From an uncultured Prevotellaceae bacterium (GTDB lineage Bacteria > Bacteroidota > Bacteroidia > Bacteroidales > Bacteroidaceae), in assembly GCA_902784065.1 (NCBI GenBank), contig CACZTJ010000004.1:24119-88118 (forward strand): a DNA stretch of 64,000 nt, given 5' to 3'. The position numbers were made by a program, and so were the translations under genes. How positions within the stretch are numbered: the first letter of the stretch is position 1; each line of letters starts with the position of its first letter. Of this stretch, positions 18,052 through 26,494 are shown one piece after another. The notes beneath the pieces were generated by a model. The model was not told where the DNA came from. It saw nothing but the letters and a program-made list of their open reading frames with translations, and ran no database searches.

Positions 18052-18073
18052 TACTTTTGCGGGTACAAAGATA
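18052..18073. promoter_or_regulatory. Overlapping divergent promoters of holA and the HsdR_N-like gene
   Basis: TACTTTTG reading right (18052-18059) and TATCTTTG reading left (complement of 18066-18073) are only 6 bp apart, so the two promoters must compete for RNA polymerase. Confidence 0.6.
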
Positions 18074-18078
18074 ATAAA

Positions 18079-18528
18079 ATGTATCGATTAAACCTACCTC
18101 CATACCCAATAAAAATCACTGAGAAGGGTGAAAAACAGCATATTTTCGACTTTTTGCGTCGAAAATACGTTGCCTTGACACCTGAGGAATGGGTGCGCCA
18201 GCACTTTGTCCATTTCCTGGTGGATCATAAGGGCTACCCCAAGGGTCTGCTGGCTAACGAGGTGGAGCTGAAGATTGGTGAGAAGCGACTGCGCTGTGAC
18301 ACCTTATTATATAATAAAGAGGCTGTGCCTCGCATGATTATCGAGTACAAAGCCCCTACTATACAACTTCAGCAGAAGACTTTCGACCAGATTTCGGCCT
18401 ACAATCTCCTGCTGAAAGTGGATTATCTGATAGTCAGCAACGGACTCCAGCATTTCTGTTGTAAGATGGACTACGCTGAGCAGCGCTACATCTTTCTGGA
18501 GGATATTCCTAACTACGAAATTCTTTGA
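18079..18528 (+). CDS. Type I restriction enzyme HsdR N-terminal domain-like nuclease
   Basis: The ATG at 18079 fits the promoter; the upstream in-frame start overlaps it. 149 residues resembling the HSDR_N_2 domain. The PD-(D/E)XK core is visible: NEVELKIG, then RCDTLLYN with the Asp, then IIEYKAP with Glu and Lys. No helicase or methylase partner is near, so it is not a full restriction enzyme. This stand-alone form next to holA is common in Bacteroidota; the role is unknown, perhaps DNA repair or recombination. Confidence 0.75.
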   Translation: MYRLNLPPYPIKITEKGEKQHIFDFLRRKYVALTPEEWVRQHFVHFLVDHKGYPKGLLANEVELKIGEKRLRCDTLLYNKEAVPRMIIEYKAPTIQLQQKTFDQISAYNLLLKVDYLIVSNGLQHFCCKMDYAEQRYIFLEDIPNYEIL

Positions 18529-19383
18529 TTAATCTTCCATGTCGCTGGCATCAGTCGTCTTCTTCGATGAAGCCGACTTGCGGATAGCGCGCTTACGTGA
18601 AGACTTCTTCTCCTCGCCAGTAGTCTTGTCGATCTTTACGCCAGCCAGTTCCGGATCAATCATGATACGACCACAGTACTCGCAGACGATGATCTTCTTG
18701 TGCATCTTGATGTCGAGCTGACGCTGGGGCGGAATCTTGTTGAAGCAACCACCACAGGCATCGCGCTGTACATAAACCACACCCAGACCATTGCGTGCAT
18801 TCTTACGGATACGCTTGAATGAGGTGAGCAGACGTGTCTCGATCTTCGACTCAAGATCCTTCACCTTCTCCTTCAGCTTCTCTTCCTCAGCACGTGTCTC
18901 AGTCATAATCTCCTCAAGCTCAGAGCGTTTCATATCCAGGTCGCCCTGACGCTCCGTGATCACCTCCTCGTTAGCCTGCAACTCGTTCTGCTTCTCCAGG
19001 ATACGAGCGTTGGCCTCACGGATCTTCTTGTTGCAGAGCTCAATCTCCAATGTCTGGAACTCGATCTCCTTGCTCAGGGTATCGTACTCACGATTGTTCT
19101 TCACCTCGTCGAGCTGACTCTTATAACGAGCCACACTGGTCTCAGCGTCAACAATCTCACCCTTCTTCTGGGTGATGGCACGCTGGAACTCAGAAATCTC
19201 ATTCTTGATCTTATCAACACGAGTGGTCAGACCAGCGATCTCGTCTTCCAGGTCCTGAACCTCAAGAGGCAGCTCACCTCTCAGTGCACGCTTCTCATCG
19301 ATAGCAGAGAGCGCTGACTGAAGCTGATAAAGGGTTTTCAGCTTCTCTTCCACAGTCAAATCTGTAGGATCTTTCTTTGCCAT
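18529..19383 (-). CDS. Coiled-coil zinc-ribbon protein (C4-type, DUF164-like)
   Basis: 284 residues: a long antiparallel coiled coil (about 10-190) followed by a C4 zinc ribbon (CGGCFNKIPP ... CEYCGRIM) and a basic Ser/Lys-rich tail. Members of this family (CdsZ type) are cytoplasmic and have been linked to RNA or protein handling. It sits 12 bp after the Nif3-like gene, with which it is frequently paired in Bacteroidota. Confidence 0.82.
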   Translation of the reverse strand: MAKKDPTDLTVEEKLKTLYQLQSALSAIDEKRALRGELPLEVQDLEDEIAGLTTRVDKIKNEISEFQRAITQKKGEIVDAETSVARYKSQLDEVKNNREYDTLSKEIEFQTLEIELCNKKIREANARILEKQNELQANEEVITERQGDLDMKRSELEEIMTETRAEEEKLKEKVKDLESKIETRLLTSFKRIRKNARNGLGVVYVQRDACGGCFNKIPPQRQLDIKMHKKIIVCEYCGRIMIDPELAGVKIDKTTGEEKKSSRKRAIRKSASSKKTTDASDMED

Positions 19384-19395
19384 AATTTTTTACGT

Positions 19396-20181
19396 TTATA
19401 GATATAATATTGGATTCGTATTTGTCTCTGCAATCATTGTTTTCACCCCAGGGCACTGCTGCTGGATGATCTCCTGGAACACCTCGGTAGTGAACTGCTC
19501 ACTCTCATAGTGACCAATCACGCAGATCTGGATCTGCTGTTCGTAACCGAAGTACTGGTGATAGTGCATCTCACCTGTGATAAAAGCGTCAGCCCCTGCT
19601 TTCACGGCGTCGTCGAGCAGGAAATCACCTGCACCACCACAGATAGCCACCTTCTTCACAGGGCGCTGCAACAGCATGTTACATCTGGCGCACTCCACCT
19701 GGAAGGCTTTCTTCACTTGAATCACGAAATCGTCAGACGCCATGGACTCAGGCAAAGTGCCGATAACACCACTGCCAGCCTCGATCCCATCCACCGTCTT
19801 TGAGGCGAAGAACGTCACGTCTTGCAGCCCCAGTTTCTGGGCGATACGGAAGTTCACACCCCCCTTGGCATTATCCATATTCGTATGCATGGAAATCACG
19901 CAGATATCCTGCTGGATAGCCTTACGGACAGTGCGCTGCACATCCGTCAGATCACTGATGGTTTTCAACCCACGGAACAACAACGGATGATGGGATACAA
20001 TCAGATTGCACCCCTTCTTGACAGCCTCGTCGATGATCCGTTCGTTGACGTCAAGACACAATAATGCCCCTGAAACCTCCGTCTCTGTCAATCCGATCTG
20101 CAAGCCAGCATTATCCCAGCTTTCCTGCAGGGGCAGAGGCGCGAATTTTTCAAGGGCGCACAAAACCTCCTTAATTTTCAC
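19396..20181 (-). CDS. Nif3-like dinuclear metal centre protein (GTP cyclohydrolase I type 2 family)
   Basis: 261 residues. Characteristic segments: QESWDNAGLQIG, ISHHPLLF-like VSHHPLLFRG with two metal-binding His, MHTNMDNAKGGV, GAGDFLLDDAVKAGADAFITGEMHYH, and IGHYESE near the C terminus. These give a dinuclear metal site in a hexameric toroid. The exact enzymatic role of the family is unsettled. Leads the pair with the zinc-ribbon gene. Confidence 0.9.
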   Translation of the reverse strand: MKIKEVLCALEKFAPLPLQESWDNAGLQIGLTETEVSGALLCLDVNERIIDEAVKKGCNLIVSHHPLLFRGLKTISDLTDVQRTVRKAIQQDICVISMHTNMDNAKGGVNFRIAQKLGLQDVTFFASKTVDGIEAGSGVIGTLPESMASDDFVIQVKKAFQVECARCNMLLQRPVKKVAICGGAGDFLLDDAVKAGADAFITGEMHYHQYFGYEQQIQICVIGHYESEQFTTEVFQEIIQQQCPGVKTMIAETNTNPILYL

Positions 20182-20185
20182 GCTG

Positions 20186-20193
20186 CAAAATTA
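20186..20193 (-). promoter_or_regulatory. -7 box of the Nif3/zinc-ribbon pair
   Basis: TAATTTTG on the - strand ends 4 bp before the ATG, so the transcript would be leaderless or nearly so. Confidence 0.5.
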
Positions 20194-20210
20194 CAAAGAA
20201 AAGCCGAAAC

Positions 20211-21695
20211 TCAGTCTCCTCTGGCCTCAATTCTGTTCTCCGTCGCATCGTCGAGTGCAGGAAAGAAGTCGATACCAGTCAGCGCCTCAATGTCATCCAC
20301 AGTCCGAACGGCCTCCTTCATCGTCTGGCGCTTCCCTTCGTTACGATAGATGAAGCCGATAGCCTTGGGAACGCCTTTCCTGCAGAGCACCACCTTAAAG
20401 AACGCCACAGGCACCCACACCTTGTTCTTGCCGATAGTGCGCTGGTTTTCAGCCTCATAGATAGGTCCGCAGACAATGTCGATGGCACCATATTCCCTCG
20501 CCCACTCACGACATTTGATCTCCAGCTCATTCCACTCGTATTTGTTGAGTCCGTGGTTCTGGGGACAGATATTCGTGAAGAGAAACGACTGCGCCATCGC
20601 CTCCTTATCCCATTTATTATCGCCAGCCGGACACATGTGTCCTCTGTCAAAGCGCGAGTTATAATAGTCGTTATTGGTGGCTCTGGGTTTTACGTCCTGA
20701 TCCTCAGTAAACATCATCTCCTTGCGCTGGTTCTGCCCCTTGGTATGCTCCTTCGTGAGATGCCACGCCACCCAGTTGGGATTCCTTGTGTCACGATTAT
20801 AAGAGGTGGTATAGCCTTTGCGCTGCAAGATCTGTTCAGGACGATCCTTTAAGGGGGCAGGCAACTCATACATCACAGGGGTCTTGGATTGGGCCTCACA
20901 AGAGGTGCAGACCAACAGCATCGCCACCATCAGCGTGAGTTTGCCAAACTTATCGAACAGCTTGCCATCACACAGCCAGAGACTCGCGATCAGCGCCAGC
21001 ACTGAAGCTGCCACACAGGCTGATGTCAGCGACAGCATCACCACAAAGGCAGTCAACGGCTCCATCCCTGACAAAAGCAGTCCACAGAGCAACAAAGGCA
21101 TCGTAAAGAGTCCCATCACAGCGAGGTTGGCTGACGCTGGCGAGAGAATCGACTGCACAGCACGCTTCACAAACGGGATGAGCGCCTGCAGGTGGTTCTT
21201 GCCGTTACCACGACGATACTCATATTCCTGTTCATCCACCTTCAGCGCAGAGAAATAAGTGCCCAGGCCACGAATCTGACTGGCCGTCGTATGACCTGCC
21301 AGCAGCGCCATCACAGGCACAAACCAAGTGGCATAGAGACTCTGATCCAAGGGCAGGACGGCCAGGCGCAGATAGAAACCAGGCAGCAGCATACCCACCA
21401 ACTGTCCCACAGCCACAGGCCAGAGGAAACGCTTAACATTCAGTTTCAGACGTATCAGCACCACCGCAGCCGTATAACAGGCCAACAGCACCACCCACCC
21501 CAGGTGAAGGGCCAGATAGTCATAGCGAAAGAGTGCCCACACCATCAGACAGACCACCAGCAGCTGACCGATCATCCTGGCTACGGCCACCCCGAAGGTG
21601 CGCAACAGTTTCTTGTCCCACAAGTAGAGCACGCCTGCTGGGATCACCAGCAGCAGAAGCCCGCATATTGCATGTATGATTAAACTACTATTCAT
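20211..21695 (-). CDS. FetB-like permease fused to a DNA/RNA non-specific endonuclease
   Basis: 494 residues in one uninterrupted frame. Residues about 1-250 are a FetB/UPF0014 iron-export permease with several membrane helices (GVAVARMIGQLLVV, ILSPASANLAVMGLF). A further hydrophobic segment (MVAMLLVCTSCEAQ, about 256-269) looks like the signal peptide of the second part. Residues about 290-490 are a NUC1/NucA-type non-specific endonuclease with the active-site motif DRGHMCPAGDN (His353). Either this is a true fusion that places the nuclease outside the inner membrane, or the nuclease is made separately from the internal ATG complement at 20928-20930. Its ABC partner is the gene just upstream. 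Confidence 0.8.
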   Translation of the reverse strand: MNSSLIIHAICGLLLLVIPAGVLYLWDKKLLRTFGVAVARMIGQLLVVCLMVWALFRYDYLALHLGWVVLLACYTAAVVLIRLKLNVKRFLWPVAVGQLVGMLLPGFYLRLAVLPLDQSLYATWFVPVMALLAGHTTASQIRGLGTYFSALKVDEQEYEYRRGNGKNHLQALIPFVKRAVQSILSPASANLAVMGLFTMPLLLCGLLLSGMEPLTAFVVMLSLTSACVAASVLALIASLWLCDGKLFDKFGKLTLMVAMLLVCTSCEAQSKTPVMYELPAPLKDRPEQILQRKGYTTSYNRDTRNPNWVAWHLTKEHTKGQNQRKEMMFTEDQDVKPRATNNDYYNSRFDRGHMCPAGDNKWDKEAMAQSFLFTNICPQNHGLNKYEWNELEIKCREWAREYGAIDIVCGPIYEAENQRTIGKNKVWVPVAFFKVVLCRKGVPKAIGFIYRNEGKRQTMKEAVRTVDDIEALTGIDFFPALDDATENRIEARGD

Positions 21696-21704
21696 CAGTT
21701 TTGA

Positions 21705-22292
21705 TTAGATATTAATAACTTTGTCTGCACGATCGATCACCATTGGGTCACGACTCGTCACCACAACCGTCTTTCCCTGCTCAGCCTGTTGCTGCAACAG
21801 CCCCACCAGCTGGTAGGCATGCTCTGATGACAGCAAGGCCGTTGGCTCATCGGCAATGACGATGGGTTTATCTCCGCTTTCCTGCAAGGTCTGGGTTGCC
21901 AGGAGCATGAGCTCGTCAGCTGTCAGAGGCGCCTTGGGCTGAGCGATCTCAGCTGTAGGCAGCACCTCGTTCCAGACGGCATATTCGTCAGCCTCGTCCT
22001 CTGGTGCCTCTGCCTCTTCCTGTGGAATCCGCAAGGCCTGTGCATCCTGAGGCAGATAAACCATCATCTCACGAAACGCATGCGAGGAATAGATGGTCAG
22101 CAGCTCGCCGTCCACACTCACAAAGCCCTCCTTGACAGGCAGAAAACCCATCAGCGTACGGATCAGCGTGGTCTTTCCTGAGGCTACATCCCCAGTGATA
22201 CAAGTCAGCTCACCATCGTAGGCTATAAACGACAAGTTCTCTGTCAGTACGCGTTCTCCAACGGCAATCGTAACGTTCTTTACTTCTAACAT
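21705..22292 (-). CDS. FetA-like ABC transporter ATP-binding protein with degenerate signature
   Basis: Start at 22292 (195 residues); the longer frame would run into the promoter. Walker A GDVASGKTT (34-42), Q-loop region YLPQD, and Walker B PIVIADEPTA are intact. Between them the usual LSGGQ signature is not recognisable (LTADELMLLA stands in its place), an acidic insert rich in Glu/Asp/Ala precedes it, and the H-loop His is replaced (TSRDP). Pairs with the FetB-like permease 9 bp downstream. ATP hydrolysis may be impaired or unusual. Confidence 0.75.
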   Translation of the reverse strand: MLEVKNVTIAVGERVLTENLSFIAYDGELTCITGDVASGKTTLIRTLMGFLPVKEGFVSVDGELLTIYSSHAFREMMVYLPQDAQALRIPQEEAEAPEDEADEYAVWNEVLPTAEIAQPKAPLTADELMLLATQTLQESGDKPIVIADEPTALLSSEHAYQLVGLLQQQAEQGKTVVVTSRDPMVIDRADKVINI

Positions 22293-22308
22293 CGTCAGTA
22301 TTTTGCTG

Positions 22309-22366
22309 CAAAGGTACAAATAATTCTAATTTCTTAATTCTTAATTTCATTTTTTTTGTACCTTTG
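22309..22366. promoter_or_regulatory. Divergent promoters of fetAB-like operon and agmatine deiminase operon
   Basis: TACCTTTG boxes point both ways: complement of 22309-22316 for the fetAB-like genes, and 22359-22366 for the agmatine operon. The second lies 10 bp before the ATG, a very short leader. Confidence 0.6.
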
Positions 22367-22376
22367 CACCCAAATT

Positions 22377-23372
22377 ATGGAATATAAGTCAAATCATCAC
22401 GCTTCAACTTGGCGCTTACCTGCCGAATGGGAGCCTCAGTGGAGTGTGCAGCTCACCTGGCCGCACGCCAAAACAGACTGGGCACCAATCCTGGGGGAGA
22501 TCACAGCCACGTATGAGGAGATGGCGCGTGTGATCAGCAAGCGCGAACAGCTGCTGACCGTAGGGCCTGAAGGGTGCAAGATCCGACTTGATTCCGACGA
22601 TACCTGGGCGCGCGATCATGGTTTCATCTCACTGACGGATGATCAGGGCCATTGCCGATTACTCGATTTCTGTTTCAACGGCTGGGGCGAGAAGTTCCCT
22701 GCCTCACAGGATAATGCCCTGAACCGTCAGCTCTATGAGTTGGGTGCTGTCAGGGGCGACTATGTGGATTGTCTCGACTTCGTGCTCGAAGGGGGCTCCA
22801 TCGAGAGCGACGGACGTGGTACGATCTTCACCACCACAGGCTGTCTGCTGGCACCTCATCGTAACCAGCCCCTCACGAAAGCAGAGATTGAGGCACGCCT
22901 GAAGAAAGAGCTGTTTGCCCAGCGCATCCTCTGGATCGATCACGGCAACCTGACTGGCGATGATACAGATGGCCATATCGACACACTGGTGCGCATCTGT
23001 CCGGATGACACCTTATTATACGTAGGTTGCGACGATGAAACTGACGAGCAGTATGCCGAACTGAAGTTGATGGAGGAGCAACTGACGACATTCAGAACTC
23101 TCGAAGGCAAGCCCTACAGGCTGCTCAAGCTCCCTATGCCAAGAGCCATCTATGATGGTGAGGATCGTCTGCCTGCCACCTATGCCAACTTCCTGGTCAT
23201 CAACGGGGCCGTGCTCTGTCCCACCTATGCCCAGCCTGATCTCGACGCAGCAGCCCTCCGTCTCATCGGCGAGGCCTTCCCTGATCGCGAGATCGTGCCC
23301 ATCGATTGCCGTAGTATTATCAAACAACATGGCAGCTTGCATTGCTGCACCATGCAATTTCCAAAAATATGA
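22377..23372 (+). CDS. aguA: Agmatine deiminase
   Basis: 331 residues from the ATG at 22377. Peptidyl-arginine-deiminase/agmatine-deiminase fold: PAEWEPQWSVQLTWPH, DDTWARDHGF, LEGGSIESDG, HGNLTGDDTDGHIDTL and the C-terminal catalytic Cys region GSLHCCTMQ. It turns agmatine into N-carbamoylputrescine and ammonia. The stop codon overlaps the start of the amidase gene (ATGA), giving the two-step route to putrescine in one operon. Confidence 0.93.
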   Translation: MEYKSNHHASTWRLPAEWEPQWSVQLTWPHAKTDWAPILGEITATYEEMARVISKREQLLTVGPEGCKIRLDSDDTWARDHGFISLTDDQGHCRLLDFCFNGWGEKFPASQDNALNRQLYELGAVRGDYVDCLDFVLEGGSIESDGRGTIFTTTGCLLAPHRNQPLTKAEIEARLKKELFAQRILWIDHGNLTGDDTDGHIDTLVRICPDDTLLYVGCDDETDEQYAELKLMEEQLTTFRTLEGKPYRLLKLPMPRAIYDGEDRLPATYANFLVINGAVLCPTYAQPDLDAAALRLIGEAFPDREIVPIDCRSIIKQHGSLHCCTMQFPKI

Positions 23373-24244
23373 AAGTAGGATTCTTACAACAAGCCAATAG
23401 CGCAGACCTGCATCAGAACATCCTGCGTTTGTCAGAAGGTATTTCCGACCTTGCAAAACGTGGGGCGGAACTGATCGTGCTGCAGGAGCTTCACAACTCC
23501 CTGTATTTCTGTCAGGTGGAGGATGTCAACAACTTCGACCTTGCAGAACCTATCCCTGGGCCCTCTACCAAGCTCTATGGTGAACTTGCCAAGCAGTTTG
23601 GCGTGGTGATCGTCACCTCGCTCTTTGAGCGTCGTGCAGCAGGTCTCTACCACAACACGGCTGTGGTGCATGAGAAGGATGGCTCCATCGCAGGCATCTA
23701 CCGCAAGATGCACATCCCCGATGATCCTGCCTACTACGAGAAGTTCTACTTCACCCCTGGCGATCTCGGCTTCCATCCCATCGATACCAGCGTAGGTCGT
23801 CTTGGCGTGATGGTGTGCTGGGATCAGTGGTATCCTGAGGCAGCACGCCTGATGGCCCTTCAGGGGGCAGAGATCCTCATCTATCCCACTGCGATCGGCT
23901 ATGCTGCCAGCGACACGCCAGAGGAGCAGCAGCGCCAGCGCAGAGCCTGGCAGACAGTGATGCGAGGCCATGCCGTTGCCAACGGCCTGCCCGTTCTGGC
24001 CGTCAATCGTACTGGATTCGAGCAGGATCCCAGTGGTCAGACGGAGGGCATCCAGTTCTGGGGCACCTCTTTCCTCGCTGGTCCTCAGGGCGAGATCATC
24101 TATGAGGCCTCTGCCGATGAGGAGGAGAGCATCATCATCGAACTCGACCTCCATCATTCAGAGGATGTGCGGCGCTGGTGGCCGTTCCTGCGAGATCGGC
24201 GCATCGACGCCTACGGAGATATCCTCCAACGGTTTATCGATTAA
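23369..24244 (+). CDS. aguB: N-carbamoylputrescine amidase
   Basis: 291 residues from the ATG overlapping the aguA stop. Nitrilase-superfamily triad: Glu in LIVLQELHNS, Lys in GIYRKMHIPDD, Cys in VMVCWDQWYPE. The product hydrolyses N-carbamoylputrescine to putrescine, CO2 and ammonia. The ammonia theme continues with the glutamine synthetase gene 48 bp downstream. Confidence 0.93.
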   Translation: MKVGFLQQANSADLHQNILRLSEGISDLAKRGAELIVLQELHNSLYFCQVEDVNNFDLAEPIPGPSTKLYGELAKQFGVVIVTSLFERRAAGLYHNTAVVHEKDGSIAGIYRKMHIPDDPAYYEKFYFTPGDLGFHPIDTSVGRLGVMVCWDQWYPEAARLMALQGAEILIYPTAIGYAASDTPEEQQRQRRAWQTVMRGHAVANGLPVLAVNRTGFEQDPSGQTEGIQFWGTSFLAGPQGEIIYEASADEEESIIIELDLHHSEDVRRWWPFLRDRRIDAYGDILQRFID

Positions 24245-24292
24245 TAAGCAAACTTCAAAATAGAAAGCAAACTTCAAACATCCATAAAGATT

Positions 24293-26494
24293 ATGAGCAA
24301 CCAACTCAGATTTCAGGTCGTAGAAGAGGCCTTTAAGAAGAAGGCCCTTGAGGTGCCGACACCCTCAGAGCGACCCTCCGAATACTTCGGAAAGTACGTA
24401 TTCAACCGTCAGAAAATGTTTAAGTACCTCCCTGCTGAGGTGTATAACAAAATGATCGACGTGATGGAAAATGGCGCCAGCCTCGACCGTTCTATCGCCG
24501 ACGCTGTGGCCTTAGGCATGAAGCAATGGGCACAGGACATGGGAGCCACCCATTACACCCACTGGTTCCAGCCGCTGACGGAGGGCACTGCCGAGAAACA
24601 CGATGCCTTCGTAGAGCACGACGGCAAGGGCGGCATGATGGAAAACTTCGACGGCAAGCTGCTCGTACAGCAGGAGCCTGATGCCAGCTCTTTCCCCAAC
24701 GGTGGTATCCGCAACACCTTTGAGGCACGCGGCTATTCGGCCTGGGATCCCACGTCGCCAGTGTTCATCATCGACGACACGCTCTGTATCCCCACCATCT
24801 TCATCGCCTATACGGGTGAGGCCCTCGACTATAAGGCACCACTGCTGCGTTCCATCCGTGCCGTCACCAAGGCGGCAGAGGATGTCTGTGGCTATTTCTA
24901 CAAAAACGTGAAGAAGGTACAGGTGAACCTGGGTTGGGAACAGGAGTATTTCCTCGTTGACGAGGGACTCTATTCCGCACGCCCTGACCTGCTCATGACA
25001 GGACGCACGCTGATGGGCCATGAGAGCGCCAAAAACCAGCAGATGGACGATCACTACTTCGGCACCATTCCTGACCGTGTACAGGCCTTTATGAAGGATC
25101 TGGAGATTCAGGCGCTGGAGCTGGCCATCCCCTGTAAGACGCGTCACAATGAGGTGGCGCCCAACCAGTTCGAGCTGGCACCGATTTTCGAGGAGTGCAA
25201 CCTTGCCGTCGATCATAACATGCTGCTCATGTCACTCATGAAGCGCGTGGCTCGCAATCATGGTTTCCGTGTGCTGTTACACGAAAAGCCCTTCGATGGC
25301 ATCAACGGCTCAGGAAAGCACAACAACTGGAGTCTGACGGCCAGTCAGGGAGAAGGCTCTACCCTGCTCCACGCCCCTGGCAAGACGCCAGAGGAGAACC
25401 TGCGCTTCGTCACCTTCATCGTCGAGACGCTGATGGCTGTCTATCGCCATAACGGTCTGCTGAAGGCCTCTATCGTCAGCGCCACCAACGCCCATCGTCT
25501 GGGTGGTAACGAGGCGCCTCCTGCCATCATCAGCTCGTTCTTGGGCAAGCAGCTCACAGAGCTCCTCGACCACATCGAACTCTCCGACAAGGACGACCTC
25601 TTCAACCTGAAGGGCAAGCGTGGCATGGAGATCGACATCCCACAGATCCCTGACCTCATCATCGACAATACCGATCGCAACCGCACCTCTCCCTTTGCCT
25701 TCACAGGTAATCGTTTCGAGTTCCGTGCACCAGGTTCTTCAGCCAACTGCGCCTCGGCGATGATAGCCCTGAATTCCGCAATGGCAGAAGCTCTTCAAAA
25801 TTTTAAACAGCGTGTAGATGCGAAGATAGCCGCTGGCGACAGCAAGGTATCAGCCATCCTCGATGTGCTGCGCGAAGATATCAAGACCTGCAAACCCATT
25901 CGTTTCGACGGCAACGGCTACAGTGAGGCATGGGTAAAAGAGGCTGCCAGTCGTGGTCTCGACGTGGAGAAGTCATGCCCGAAGATCATCGAGCACTACC
26001 TCGACGACACCAGCGTACAGATGTTCGAAGCCACCAAGGTGATGAACCGCAAGGAACTTGAAGCCCGTAATGAAGTGAAATGGGAAACTTATGTAAAAAC
26101 CGTACAGATTGAAGCCCGTGTCATGGGCGATTTGTCGATGAACCACATCATCCCCGTCTCCACCCATTACCAGTCGCAGCTCATCAAGAACGTGCAGGGC
26201 ATGAAAGATGTGTTCCCAGAGGATCAGGCCAACCGCCTCTCAGCCCGTAACATGAAACTGATTCAGGAGATTGCCGAGCGCACGGAAAGCATCGAACAGC
26301 TCGTCGAAGAGCTCACCGATGCCCGTCGCATAGCCAATCGCATCCCCAGCATCCACGAGCGCGCCATCGCCTATCATGATACTGTCTGTCCGAAGATGGA
26401 TGCCATCCGTTCAGAGATCGACCATCTTGAGATGATTGTAGAAGATGGTCTCTGGTCGCTGCCAAAGTATCGCGAGTTACTGTTTATTCGCTGA
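24293..26494 (+). CDS. glnN: Glutamine synthetase type III
   Basis: 733 residues, the size of Bacteroides GSIII. Motifs: GWEQEYFLVD, RHNEVAPNQFELAPIFEECN-like acid cluster, KPFDGINGSGKHNNWS, NRTSPFAFTGNRFEFRAPGSS. It makes glutamine from glutamate and ammonia and is the main ammonia-assimilating enzyme in many Bacteroidales. Co-directional with the agmatine genes; the 48-bp gap has no clear promoter, so read-through is likely. Its 3' end overlaps the convergent phosphatase gene by 18 bp. Confidence 0.96.
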   Translation: MSNQLRFQVVEEAFKKKALEVPTPSERPSEYFGKYVFNRQKMFKYLPAEVYNKMIDVMENGASLDRSIADAVALGMKQWAQDMGATHYTHWFQPLTEGTAEKHDAFVEHDGKGGMMENFDGKLLVQQEPDASSFPNGGIRNTFEARGYSAWDPTSPVFIIDDTLCIPTIFIAYTGEALDYKAPLLRSIRAVTKAAEDVCGYFYKNVKKVQVNLGWEQEYFLVDEGLYSARPDLLMTGRTLMGHESAKNQQMDDHYFGTIPDRVQAFMKDLEIQALELAIPCKTRHNEVAPNQFELAPIFEECNLAVDHNMLLMSLMKRVARNHGFRVLLHEKPFDGINGSGKHNNWSLTASQGEGSTLLHAPGKTPEENLRFVTFIVETLMAVYRHNGLLKASIVSATNAHRLGGNEAPPAIISSFLGKQLTELLDHIELSDKDDLFNLKGKRGMEIDIPQIPDLIIDNTDRNRTSPFAFTGNRFEFRAPGSSANCASAMIALNSAMAEALQNFKQRVDAKIAAGDSKVSAILDVLREDIKTCKPIRFDGNGYSEAWVKEAASRGLDVEKSCPKIIEHYLDDTSVQMFEATKVMNRKELEARNEVKWETYVKTVQIEARVMGDLSMNHIIPVSTHYQSQLIKNVQGMKDVFPEDQANRLSARNMKLIQEIAERTESIEQLVEELTDARRIANRIPSIHERAIAYHDTVCPKMDAIRSEIDHLEMIVEDGLWSLPKYRELLFIR

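Noticed and set aside
18079-18528. Type I restriction system
   Set aside because: Only an HsdR N-terminal-like nuclease domain is present; no HsdM, HsdS or helicase part is nearby.
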